Made by a program: the position numbers and the translations under genes. The notes below the pieces were generated by a model, which saw nothing but the letters and a program-made list of their open reading frames with translations, searched no databases and was not told where the DNA came from. Shown in pieces: positions 8,674 through 21,198 of a DNA stretch of 64,000 nt. Numbering within the stretch: position 1 is the first letter of the stretch; the number at the start of each line of letters is the position of its first letter. The stretch comes from an uncultured SAR86 cluster bacterium (GTDB lineage: Bacteria; Pseudomonadota; Gammaproteobacteria; Magnimaribacterales; TMED112): assembly GCA_902619265.1 (NCBI GenBank), contig CACNDL010000001.1, positions 124,001 through 188,000 of the forward strand, read 5' to 3'.

Positions 8674-10106
8674 TTAGCTTATTTAAATTACTAAGGTTTC
8701 TTGGTCCAACATTATTATTTTTTGGAACTTTTGTTGTTCTGCCACCTTTGGCTTTAAGTTATTTCAACAATATTCCTGATGCCCAATTGTTAAATATTTA
8801 TTTAGGATGCATCGCATATTCTATTGTCATTTTTTTCACGCTGAGACAAAGAAAGTTTTCATACAGCCCTAAAGATGGTTTTGTAATTACTTTTTTAACG
8901 TGGGTAATGATTTCATTATTGGCTTCATTACCATTTCAAAATGCGAATATGGTATTTTATGACGCTCTGTTTGAGGCAGTTTCTGGTTTAACGACGACAG
9001 GATCAACTGTTATTAAAGATCTTTCCCTTTTTCCAGATCATATTCTTCTGTATAGACAATTATTGCAGTGGGCTGGTGGCGTGGGCTTGGTAATAGTTGT
9101 TTTGGCAATAATACCAGCAGTATCTGGCGGCATGAAGGTTCTACAAGCGGAAACATCTGGGTTTGCGGACAAAAGCTTTTCGCCACGACTAAGGGAGACA
9201 GCAAGATCCTTGCTTAAATTTTATGCTCTCATAACCATAGCCTGTGTATTTTCTTATTGGTTAGCTGGAATGACCTGGTTTGAAGCCTTTTCTCACTCAT
9301 TTAGTACTGTATCAATTGGTGGTTTTTCAATTTACAACGAAAATTTTGGATACTTTAATAATCCTGCAATAGAATTTGTCGCTGTTTTTTTTATGGTTAT
9401 GTCTGCTACAAACTTTGGCTTACATTTCTTATCATTTACAAAAAGAAGCTTAAAATATTACTTGTCAAACGATGAGCTTAAGCTTTTTTTAAGCACAATT
9501 TTAATTATTGTTTTAATTTCGACACTAACCCTTTACATAAAAGAAGGGTTTACCATTGATGAATCAATCAGGTATGGTTTCTTTCAAACAATTTCAATTG
9601 TTACAACAACTGGATTCACTATTGAGCCTCTTTCAGCCTTAGGAGGATCGGTTGGTTTTTTAATATTTATTGTTGCTTTCATAGGTGCTTGTTCAGGCTC
9701 TGTCGGAGGAGGAATAAAAGTGTGGCGAATATTATTATTGTTTAAGGTTGGTTTTTCCAATATTACAAAAATCATGCATCCTAGCGCTATTAGTAGTGTA
9801 AAACTCAATGGCGAAAAAATAGCCTCCTCACAAATAGAGGCTGTATTTTCATTTGTTGCCATTTATATATCTTTTTTCTTGCTTTTCATGTTTGTTCTAA
9901 TTTTTCAAAATGTAGATTTTTATTCTGCTTTTTCAGGCACGGCAGCTGCGATAAACAACCTTGGCCCAGGTTTAGGTGATTTTTCTGAAAATTACTCTAC
10001 CCTGTCTGATGTGGGGAAATTCACACTAACAATGGCCATGATTGTTGGAAGGCTTGAGTTGTTTGGTGTGCTGATTTTGTTTGTGCCTTCTTTTTGGCGG
10101 AGTTAA
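8670..10106 (+). CDS. trkH: Trk potassium uptake channel subunit TrkH
   Basis: Inner-membrane K+ channel subunit partnered by TrkA. 478 residues with repeated two-helix pore units. Selectivity-filter-like loops are visible as GLTTTGSTV, TVSIGGFSIYN, TTTGFTIEP and a more degenerate fourth (AAAINNLGPG). The segment GACSGSVGGGIKVWRI is also typical of TrkH. Its stop shares a TTAA palindrome with the stop of the convergent acyltransferase gene, so no terminator fits between them. Confidence 0.94.
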   Translation: MISLFKLLRFLGPTLLFFGTFVVLPPLALSYFNNIPDAQLLNIYLGCIAYSIVIFFTLRQRKFSYSPKDGFVITFLTWVMISLLASLPFQNANMVFYDALFEAVSGLTTTGSTVIKDLSLFPDHILLYRQLLQWAGGVGLVIVVLAIIPAVSGGMKVLQAETSGFADKSFSPRLRETARSLLKFYALITIACVFSYWLAGMTWFEAFSHSFSTVSIGGFSIYNENFGYFNNPAIEFVAVFFMVMSATNFGLHFLSFTKRSLKYYLSNDELKLFLSTILIIVLISTLTLYIKEGFTIDESIRYGFFQTISIVTTTGFTIEPLSALGGSVGFLIFIVAFIGACSGSVGGGIKVWRILLLFKVGFSNITKIMHPSAISSVKLNGEKIASSQIEAVFSFVAIYISFFLLFMFVLIFQNVDFYSAFSGTAAAINNLGPGLGDFSENYSTLSDVGKFTLTMAMIVGRLELFGVLILFVPSFWRS

Positions 10107-10918
10107 TAAATATTTGACTTGTTTGGTCGCAACTTTCTGAATTTTTTATACTCCCAACTATATAATTCTGGCGCAGTTAAAATTGCTTCTTCAAAAAATT
10201 TATTCATTTCTGCAGTGTTTATTTGGTCTTGTACTTTTTTACAAACAACTCTGTACTTTTTGTGTTTTCCTTTTGTTAGGTAGATAAGAAAAAGGTCATG
10301 TGTTCCTTTTTGGGATAGTTTTTCAATTAAATCTATACAAAAACATTCTTTATTAAAAAATTTTTCATAAACCCCTTTTTCATGTGGCACGAGATCAGAA
10401 GCAATCAAGACATTACTTTTGTCTAAATAGTTCTTATACAGATTTTTTACGCCTTTTGGTGTTGCTGGAAACATGCTAGCACCTTGTCTTTGTCTTATTT
10501 TTAATAGTTTTTGTTCAAGCACTTTATTTTTTGCAGGCGTGTAAAGAATATCTATTTGAGATAGAAGTTCGGACAAAACAAAAACCAAAATATCTACACA
10601 CCCCATATGCAATGTAAAAAAAAGCTTTGGCCTATCACTTTTTAATGATTGTTCATGCAAATAATCAGAATCTATTAGGTTTTTATAGTTGTCTTTCTTG
10701 CCCCACACATAAGGGAACAATAATGATAGTTGTGCTGTTTCTTCAAAACTTTTGTTAATAAGTTTTTTGTCATCTCCAAAACAATGGTTAATATTTTTCT
10801 TAGTTACCTCTAGTTGAGAAGTTTTGAAAAAGTAAGCAATTAAGAAAAAAATAAAAGATATAGCTTTGAGAAAGAAAAGCGGTGTGCGCGAAATTAGAAC
10901 AAAGAGTATGCTAAACAT
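10103..10918 (-). CDS. Lipid A biosynthesis acyltransferase-like protein (LpxL/HtrB family)
   Basis: Probably adds a secondary acyl chain to lipid A at the inner membrane. The 271-residue protein is short for the family (about 300). It starts with a hydrophobic anchor (about 7-32) and has the HX4D acyltransferase motif in TLHMGCVDI. A further block, SDLVPHEKGVYEKFFNKEC, corresponds to the conserved D-K-G-FF region. Divergence from E. coli LpxL/LpxM is large, so the exact acceptor position is unknown. It stands alone, convergent with trkH and divergent from glyS. Confidence 0.75.
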   Translation of the reverse strand: MFSILFVLISRTPLFFLKAISFIFFLIAYFFKTSQLEVTKKNINHCFGDDKKLINKSFEETAQLSLLFPYVWGKKDNYKNLIDSDYLHEQSLKSDRPKLFFTLHMGCVDILVFVLSELLSQIDILYTPAKNKVLEQKLLKIRQRQGASMFPATPKGVKNLYKNYLDKSNVLIASDLVPHEKGVYEKFFNKECFCIDLIEKLSQKGTHDLFLIYLTKGKHKKYRVVCKKVQDQINTAEMNKFFEEAILTAPELYSWEYKKFRKLRPNKSNIY

Positions 10919-10964
10919 CTATAAAATAATAAAATAGCCTAATTAGCATAATATAGGAAAAACT

Positions 10965-15290
<4,326 letters not shown>

Positions 15291-15298
15291 TCTTTCTA

Positions 15299-16396
15299 TT
15301 ATAAGAGCAGTGGCATTAATACAAGAACTTGGTTAGAGTCGCCGCTTTCTACAAGCGCACTTTTATCACTACCAAAACTTACAAGAGATATTTCTTCCTG
15401 ATCAATGGTGCCTAACACTTCTTTGAGATAATTTACGTTAAACGCTATATCAAAGTCAGCAGAAGCTCCTGAAATGTCCAGTTTCTCCTCAGCCGACTCT
15501 TGGTCTGGGTTGTGGGCAGAAATATCTAAAACACCTGAGTCAGCTTTTAGTTTTACTCCTTTAAACTTTTCGCTTGTGAGAACAGAGACTCTTGAAAGAG
15601 AGTCCAGCATATTTTTTCTATTAAAAGTTATTTTTGAACCTTCTCCTTGTGGAACAACCTGGTTGTAGTTTGGATAGTTGCCATCTATTAATTTAGATTT
15701 AAATGTAAATTTTTTAGACATAAATACAATGTTGTTTGTATTTATATAAAACTCAATGTCGCCATCCTGTTTGGGAAGAATTTTCATGAGCTCAATTACC
15801 GTTTTTCTTGGTATAATGCCAGTAAAGTCGCCCTCTCCCTCAAGGCTAGATTTAAAAATTGCAAGCCTGTGTGCGTCTGTAGCAACCATGTTTAGAGCGT
15901 TTTCAGTTTTTTCAAACAAGCAGCCGTTTAAATAGTGCCTCCAATCTTGGTTGGCCATGGCGAATGAGGTTTTTTGAAAAAGCTCAAAGAGTTTTGTTGA
16001 TGATATTTTGTGAGTAGTATCGCTTTTAACAACATCAAAATCAGGAAAATCTGATCCAGGAATTGTTGAAAGATTGTATTTGCCTGACGACGATCTAACA
16101 GTTAGTTTTGAGCTTTCCTCATTAAGCTCAAAAGAAACCTGGCCATCAGGAAGCTCTCTAATTATGTCCGCTGCTTTTTTTGCAGGAATTGTTGTTTCGC
16201 CTGGTTGTTCTACGCTTGCACCCTCTAAAGAGACATCAAGCTCTACTTCTAAATCTGTGCTCAGAAGCCTAATAGAGTCTGTCTCACACCTAATAAGTAT
16301 GTTGCTCAAAATCGGTAAAGTTTGTTTTTTATCGGCAACTGCCGCCAAGGATTGAAACTCGTTGATTATTTCTGCTTTATCTATTTTAAACTTCAT
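15299..16396 (-). CDS. dnaN: DNA polymerase III beta sliding clamp
   Basis: Ring-shaped processivity factor that tethers DNA polymerases. 365 residues forming three clamp domains. The N-terminal MKFKIDKAEIINEFQSLAAVADKKQTLPILSN, central FSGIIPRKTV-like (here FTGIIPRKTVIELMK) and C-terminal VLVLMPLLL (family: MPMRL) are recognisable. The final motif is degenerate compared with E. coli. It lies between dnaA (1 base away) and recF (8 bases) in the classical dnaA-dnaN-recF-gyrB order. Confidence 0.95.
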   Translation of the reverse strand: MKFKIDKAEIINEFQSLAAVADKKQTLPILSNILIRCETDSIRLLSTDLEVELDVSLEGASVEQPGETTIPAKKAADIIRELPDGQVSFELNEESSKLTVRSSSGKYNLSTIPGSDFPDFDVVKSDTTHKISSTKLFELFQKTSFAMANQDWRHYLNGCLFEKTENALNMVATDAHRLAIFKSSLEGEGDFTGIIPRKTVIELMKILPKQDGDIEFYINTNNIVFMSKKFTFKSKLIDGNYPNYNQVVPQGEGSKITFNRKNMLDSLSRVSVLTSEKFKGVKLKADSGVLDISAHNPDQESAEEKLDISGASADFDIAFNVNYLKEVLGTIDQEEISLVSFGSDKSALVESGDSNQVLVLMPLLL

Positions 16397-16397
16397 A

Positions 16398-17696
16398 TTA
16401 AGCTGAAAGGCTTCTTCTTAATTTTTTATAATCTTCATCAATCTCAAGGTTGTCTTTCTTGAGTTCTTTTGTTTTTTCACAAGCATGTATCACTGTTGTG
16501 TGATCCCTTCCACCGAAGGCCTCTCCAATCTCCGGCAGGCTGTGGTTTGTAAGCTCTTTGGAAAGAGCCATTGCTATTTGTCTTGGTCTTGCAATAGACC
16601 TGTTCCTTCTTTTTGAAAGCAAATCACTCATTTTAATGTTGTAATAGTCTGCCACCACTCTTTGGATGTTGCTGATTGTAACCATTTTTGCCTGAATGGC
16701 TAAAACATCTCTTAATGATTCTTTAATTAGTTCGATGTTTATTTCTGATTTAGCAAATTTAGCATTTGCAGCAACCCTTTTTAGGGCTCCTTCTAGCTCT
16801 CTTACGTTCGATTTGACTTGTTGCGCTATAAAGAAGGCGCAATCTTCAGGGAGTTCTAGGCTCATTTGTTCAGCCTTTTTCAAAAGAATGGCTGCTCTTG
16901 TTTCAAGGGCAGGGGGATCTATAACAACAGACAAACCCCACCCAAATCTTGATTTAAGCCTATCTTCAAGACCCTCTATTTCTTTAGGATACCTGTCACA
17001 AGAAAATATCATCATGTTTCCGCTTTCAATTAGGCTGTTGAAAGTATGAAAAAGCTCGTCTTGAGACTGTTCTTTTCCTGCAAAAAACTGAATATCATCA
17101 ATTAAAAGCGCATTTAATCCTCTGTAGAATTTTTTGAATTCATTAATAGCTCCAAGTTGTAATGCTTTTACCATGTCGCTTACAAACCTTTCAGAATGCA
17201 CATAACATATTTTTGCATTTGGTCTGTCTTCTAAAAGCTTGTTTCCGATTGCGTGCATTAGGTGAGTTTTGCCCAGACCAACGCCCCCGTAGACAAATAG
17301 CGGATTATATTCTGTTTCTGATGCTTGTTCGGCAACCTGTTTAGCAGCAGCCAGGGCTATTTGGTTAGACTTCCCCGTAACAAATGTGTCAAATGTGTAG
17401 TTTTTGTTTAAGCCAGTTGTTTGGGGTTGTGTTTGGGTAGAAGCTTTAACAGAAACATTTAATATAAATTTGTTTCGCCCTATGTTGTCTTCGAGGAGGG
17501 TCGTAATTTGTGGTAAATATTTTTCTTTAAACAAATCTCCAACAAAATTATTTGGGGCGTAGATATTAAAGTTGTTTTCCTTCAAATCAAACTTTAGTGG
17601 CTTTATCCAAGAGTTAATCTCGGTGCTATTTAAATTCTTCTCTAGCTCCTTAACACACTGGTTAAAAATATTTATTGTTGAAACCTTGTTAGACAT
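16398..17696 (-). CDS. dnaA: Chromosomal replication initiator protein DnaA
   Basis: AAA+ initiator that binds DnaA boxes and melts the origin. 432 residues. Domain I is at the N-terminus ([21 protein letters not shown]), followed by a short linker; the AAA+ domain has Walker [10 protein letters not shown] and Walker [14 protein letters not shown]. The domain IV DNA-binding signature is [17 protein letters not shown]. The short domain II is compatible with a streamlined genome. It diverges from rpmH across 80 bases that contain a perfect DnaA box, which suggests autoregulation or origin function. Confidence 0.97.
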   Translation of the reverse strand: MSNKVSTINIFNQCVKELEKNLNSTEINSWIKPLKFDLKENNFNIYAPNNFVGDLFKEKYLPQITTLLEDNIGRNKFILNVSVKASTQTQPQTTGLNKNYTFDTFVTGKSNQIALAAAKQVAEQASETEYNPLFVYGGVGLGKTHLMHAIGNKLLEDRPNAKICYVHSERFVSDMVKALQLGAINEFKKFYRGLNALLIDDIQFFAGKEQSQDELFHTFNSLIESGNMMIFSCDRYPKEIEGLEDRLKSRFGWGLSVVIDPPALETRAAILLKKAEQMSLELPEDCAFFIAQQVKSNVRELEGALKRVAANAKFAKSEINIELIKESLRDVLAIQAKMVTISNIQRVVADYYNIKMSDLLSKRRNRSIARPRQIAMALSKELTNHSLPEIGEAFGGRDHTTVIHACEKTKELKKDNLEIDEDYKKLRRSLSA

Positions 17697-17776
17697 GTCG
17701 ATAAGTTTATAATACTTAAGCTTTTTAAAACATGTAATAAATACATTGTTTTTTTGTTAAAAAACTGTGGATAACT
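17697..17776. promoter_or_regulatory. dnaA-rpmH divergent intergenic region with a DnaA box
   Basis: The 80-base gap holds the promoters of both divergent operons. It is strongly AT-rich (runs of T and A on either side of 17740). TGTGGATAA at 17766-17774 is the exact reverse complement of the consensus DnaA box TTATCCACA and ends 2 bases before the rpmH ATG. I found only this one perfect box, too few for a standard oriC, so a regulatory role is as likely. In pseudomonads oriC lies in this interval. Confidence 0.6.
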
Positions 17777-17911
17777 ATGAAAAGAACACTAAAAGTAACA
17801 AACATTAAAAGAAAACGAACCCACGGGTTCAGGGAAAGAATGTCAACCAAGGCCGGCAGGTCTGTGCTCTCAAACAGAAGATCAAAAGGCAGAAAGTCCT
17901 TAGCTGTATAA
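17777..17911 (+). CDS. rpmH: 50S ribosomal protein L34
   Basis: Too short for the ORF track. ATG at 17777 opens a 44-codon frame reading [20 protein letters not shown], then [20 protein letters not shown], ending SLAV and TAA. This is a standard L34: small, very basic, at the usual position between dnaA and rnpA. L34 binds 23S rRNA in the large subunit. The DnaA box directly before the start codon overlaps where a ribosome site would be, and no Shine-Dalgarno sequence is visible. The next start, rnpA, is 5 bases on. Confidence 0.97.
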   Translation: MKRTLKVTNIKRKRTHGFRERMSTKAGRSVLSNRRSKGRKSLAV

Positions 17912-17916
17912 CCTTA

Positions 17917-18234
17917 ATGGGCAAAGATTTTTCCCTCTCAAAAAACCAGAGAAGAAAAAAACTTACCAAAGAAATGTTTGGGTGGAAGGTTTGCAACGTA
18001 GCAGATGGTGTTTCTGTTTTTTTTAACCCCAACAACAACAAAAATACTGTTTTAGTGTCAGTTCCAAAAAAAGCTGTCAAAGAGGCTTACAAAAGAAACC
18101 TCCTCAAAAGGAAAGCTAAAGAAGTGTTTAGATTGAATGCTAAGAGAGATAAGTCGGCAGATTATTTGATAAGATTTAACAAGTTCGCTGAAGGTTTTGA
18201 AAGCAGCCTTAAGGATTTTTTTAGAAATGTTTAA
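17917..18234 (+). CDS. rnpA: Ribonuclease P protein component
   Basis: Basic protein cofactor of RNase P, which matures tRNA 5' ends. 105 residues, slightly short. The RNR-type signature is seen in KEAYKRNLLKRKAKEVFRLN, and SVPKKAVKEA precedes it. It follows rpmH by 5 bases and overlaps yidC by 8. The small gene yidD, often found between rnpA and yidC, is absent here. Confidence 0.92.
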   Translation: MGKDFSLSKNQRRKKLTKEMFGWKVCNVADGVSVFFNPNNNKNTVLVSVPKKAVKEAYKRNLLKRKAKEVFRLNAKRDKSADYLIRFNKFAEGFESSLKDFFRNV

Positions 18235-19732
18235 CCCAAGAACAATATTCGCGTCTCTGTCCCTGGTTTTGGTTTTGGGGCTAATTTACGAGTGGAACTC
18301 TGGCAGCAAATCAACAAAACTTGAACGCTCTGTCTTGGTTCAAAACTCTGCGGGAGCTTCTGGGTATGAAAAGATAAGCAACGGCAGCCTCGACATATAT
18401 ATTGACATAGTTGATGGCTCAATAAAGGAGGCCTACCTGTATGAAAAAGAGCGTGGGGACGGTCTTGTTAAAACCAGGCTAATGTCTGATGACAGCCTAT
18501 TAAAGTTTTATTTTAAAACCTCTATCTCTGGCTTTAGAAATGATGGGTCTTTTAAAATTAAGGACAAAACGAGCGACTCCTTGGTTTTGGTGGGGTCAGA
18601 CCTAAACAACAACACCCTTGAAAAGGTTTTTTATTTTGAGGGCCCAAACGTCGTAAGGGTTGACGATAGTTTGGATTTGGTTTCTTCCTCTTTTGGGAAT
18701 ATCTCGGCATTTAAAACTTTCTACCGAAACAAGAACAAGTCAATTGATTATGGGGTTTCTTTCTCAAGGGACCATCTGGCATACAGCACAAGCGATGATG
18801 TTTTTAATGACGAACAGATTACTTCCATAAGAAACAGAGAGGACTACACAGGAAATTGGATTGGGTATTCGCAAAAACATTTTGTGGTAGCGGTTTTTGA
18901 CAAAAACAGTCAACAAAAAATTTCACTTTACCCACAAGATGAAAATGGTGTTTACCGGTTTGGTTTTTCGGAGGAAGCTGTGCCAACCTCTGGGGGCTAC
19001 GTTTCTACAACCAGTCTGTTTTTAGGCCCCAAACAAAAAACTGTTCTAGAGTCTGTTGCTCCACACTTCAAATACAACCTTGATCTTGGTTTTGTATATG
19101 GAATAGGTGAGTTCCTTATTGTGGTGCTTAACTTTTTCCACTCTTTGGTGGGGGACTGGGGTTTCGCAATTGTTTTGCTAACTCTTTCATTTAAGCTTCT
19201 CTTGTCTCCTCTTCAAATAATGCAAATAAACTCCATGGTGAAAATGAGAAAACTTCAACCAAAAATACAAGAAATACAAGACATGCACAAAAACGACCAA
19301 CAAAAAATTGGTATGGAAATGATGCAGCTCTACAAGAAAGAGAAATTTAACCCCCTGGCTGGTTGTTTTCCAATGATTCCTCAAATACCCATTTTCTTAG
19401 CTATGTTCTGGGTAACAAGAGAGGCGTTCGAGTTTAGGGGTGAGTCCTTCTTGTGGATTCCAGATCTTGCTGAATCCGACCCCTATATGATTGCTCCGGT
19501 TCTTATGGGTTTAATGATGTATTTGTCTCAAATGATGATGCCGAAGCCTCCCCAAACCCAAGGAATGCAGGCTCAGATTTCTCGTCAGATGATGATAGTT
19601 TTTCCACCGATGTTGACTCTTATCTTTTTATTCATGCCCGCTGGTGTCGTCATTTATTCCGTCATCAACATGGCTCTTTCAATTGTTCCTCAAGCATTAA
19701 TTTTAAGAAGCGTAGACCCCGATGGTCGGTAA
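18227..19732 (+). CDS. yidC: Membrane protein insertase YidC
   Basis: Inserts proteins into the inner membrane alone or with SecYEG. I start at ATG 18227 (MFNPRTIFASLSLVLVLGLIYEW), which puts the first membrane helix at the N-terminus; the ORF track begins ten codons upstream inside rnpA. About 501 residues. A large periplasmic beta domain (about 40-290) is followed by the conserved five-helix core, including GDWGFAIVLLTLSFKLLLSPL and NPLAGCFPMIPQIPIFLAMFW. The C-terminus is short and lacks a long basic tail. Confidence 0.95.
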   Translation: MFNPRTIFASLSLVLVLGLIYEWNSGSKSTKLERSVLVQNSAGASGYEKISNGSLDIYIDIVDGSIKEAYLYEKERGDGLVKTRLMSDDSLLKFYFKTSISGFRNDGSFKIKDKTSDSLVLVGSDLNNNTLEKVFYFEGPNVVRVDDSLDLVSSSFGNISAFKTFYRNKNKSIDYGVSFSRDHLAYSTSDDVFNDEQITSIRNREDYTGNWIGYSQKHFVVAVFDKNSQQKISLYPQDENGVYRFGFSEEAVPTSGGYVSTTSLFLGPKQKTVLESVAPHFKYNLDLGFVYGIGEFLIVVLNFFHSLVGDWGFAIVLLTLSFKLLLSPLQIMQINSMVKMRKLQPKIQEIQDMHKNDQQKIGMEMMQLYKKEKFNPLAGCFPMIPQIPIFLAMFWVTREAFEFRGESFLWIPDLAESDPYMIAPVLMGLMMYLSQMMMPKPPQTQGMQAQISRQMMIVFPPMLTLIFLFMPAGVVIYSVINMALSIVPQALILRSVDPDGR

Positions 19733-21014
19733 AGGTCTTGATCCTATATTTGCACAAGGGTCAGCGCCCGGCCAATCTGCCATTGCTGTGGTTCGTTTGT
19801 CAGGCAAGCTTCCTGACTCTCTTTACGATGAATTAAAAATTTATGAGGATGAGCGGTCCTTTTTTTTGAGAGAAATTAATTTTGGAGATTTTGCGGATAG
19901 CTGTCTTGTTTTAAATTTTCCTGCTCCTGGCTCTTATACGGGAGAAAGCATGCTTGAAATACATTCACACGGAAACCAATTGATTGTTGCTGAGATTTTT
20001 CGGTGGCTTGAGGAAAGGGGCTTGAGAGAAGCAGAACCGGGCGAGTTTAGCAAAAGGGCTTTTTTAAACAATAAGATTAGCCTCGTTCAGGCTGAAGGAG
20101 TTTCTCTGGGCATAGAGGCAGAAACAAAAGACCAGCTGGTTGCCTTAGATTCTTTTAGGTCAGGCGTGTTATCAAAAAAAATTGAAAACGTTATGTCTCA
20201 GCTCAATGGTGTCTTGGTAGAGCTTGAAGCTCAGCTTGATTTTTCTGATGAAGAAGATGTTATAGACACAAAGTCAGGCGCCATACAAGACTCTCTCAGT
20301 TGCGTGCTTGTAGAGCTGGCTGATTTGTTAAAAAATTATGGTCCCTTTGAAAAGAATTCACTAAAGAAAAGGGTTGTTTTGGTAGGTCGTCCCAATGTTG
20401 GCAAGTCTTCTATTTTTAATTCTTTATTAAACGAAGACGTAGCAATTGTATCGCAAGAAGCTGGCACAACAAGAGATATAGTAAGAAAGGTTTTGCCGCT
20501 TTCAGGGTTTGAGGTTGAGGTTGAAGATACCGCGGGCCTTCGTCCTGAAACAAACGATGCTATTGAAAAGTCTGGTATGGTTTTAACAGTTAAGGCTGCC
20601 GAGTCTGCTGATTTCTTAATCTATGTAACGGATGACCCTGAAGAAATTGTGCCAAAAGAGTTTAGGGACCGTTCTTTTTTGGTTTTCAACAAATGCGATT
20701 TAAACCCGGCCCCTTCTTCGTTCTCAGGGCTTTCGGTTTCTGCAAAAACTGGTGAAGGTATAGGTGTGTTGCTTGAAAAACTGAAAAGCCTAGCAACAAG
20801 CAGCTCTGGGCAAAAACTAATTTCCGAGAGAACTCATAAAAAACTTGAGAAAGCGATGAAGATCTTATCAAAAGAGGCTGGTGGTGCTGATTTTTTTGAA
20901 ATGACTGCCCAAAACATAAGAGATGCCAACCAAGAGCTTAACGAAATATATGGGGAGCTGGATAACGAGAAGATTCTTGATCAGATTTTTAACAACTTCT
21001 GTATAGGCAAATAG
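19722..21014 (+). CDS. mnmE: tRNA modification GTPase MnmE
   Basis: Works with MnmG to install (carboxymethyl)aminomethyl groups on wobble U34 of tRNAs. 430 residues: an N-terminal THF-binding domain (ending near EPGEFSKRAFLNNKI), a helical domain split by the G domain, and the GTPase motifs GRPNVGKSSIFN, EAGTTRDIV, EDTAGLR and NKCD. The C-terminal FCIGK supplies the catalytic Cys. It overlaps the yidC end by 11 bases. Sense-strand G and T are high, in sharp contrast with mnmG next door. Confidence 0.96.
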   Translation: MVGKGLDPIFAQGSAPGQSAIAVVRLSGKLPDSLYDELKIYEDERSFFLREINFGDFADSCLVLNFPAPGSYTGESMLEIHSHGNQLIVAEIFRWLEERGLREAEPGEFSKRAFLNNKISLVQAEGVSLGIEAETKDQLVALDSFRSGVLSKKIENVMSQLNGVLVELEAQLDFSDEEDVIDTKSGAIQDSLSCVLVELADLLKNYGPFEKNSLKKRVVLVGRPNVGKSSIFNSLLNEDVAIVSQEAGTTRDIVRKVLPLSGFEVEVEDTAGLRPETNDAIEKSGMVLTVKAAESADFLIYVTDDPEEIVPKEFRDRSFLVFNKCDLNPAPSSFSGLSVSAKTGEGIGVLLEKLKSLATSSSGQKLISERTHKKLEKAMKILSKEAGGADFFEMTAQNIRDANQELNEIYGELDNEKILDQIFNNFCIGK

Positions 21015-21198
21015 TTTTGGTGTTAGTTTTTTGTGGATGTTTTTTTAATCACATACTATCAACAACCTAACAGCTCTAAATAAAGATTTTAAACACAAAA
21101 AACCCCGCCTTTTCATTTTTTATAAAAGCCTTATAAAAAGGTATAATTCGAAGTTATTAACAGGAAGACTAGACCTTAATAATAACAACAAACAAAAG
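21015..21198. other. mnmE-mnmG intergenic region, candidate replication origin element
   Basis: At 184 bases, one of the longest gaps between core genes in the window, and AT-rich with runs of T (21027-21047) and A. Degenerate DnaA-box-like 9-mers are TGTGGATGT (21032-21040), TTAATCACA (21045-21053) and TTATTAACA (21154-21162), none perfect. E. coli oriC lies just upstream of mnmG. The G/C and T/A strand bias flips across this gap. The mnmG promoter must also be here. An origin assignment is inference only. Confidence 0.35.

Noticed and set aside
21120-21190. Terminator after mnmE
   Set aside because: CCTTATAAAAAGG-type pairing near 21129-21141 is short and not followed by a T-run on the plus strand; not convincing.
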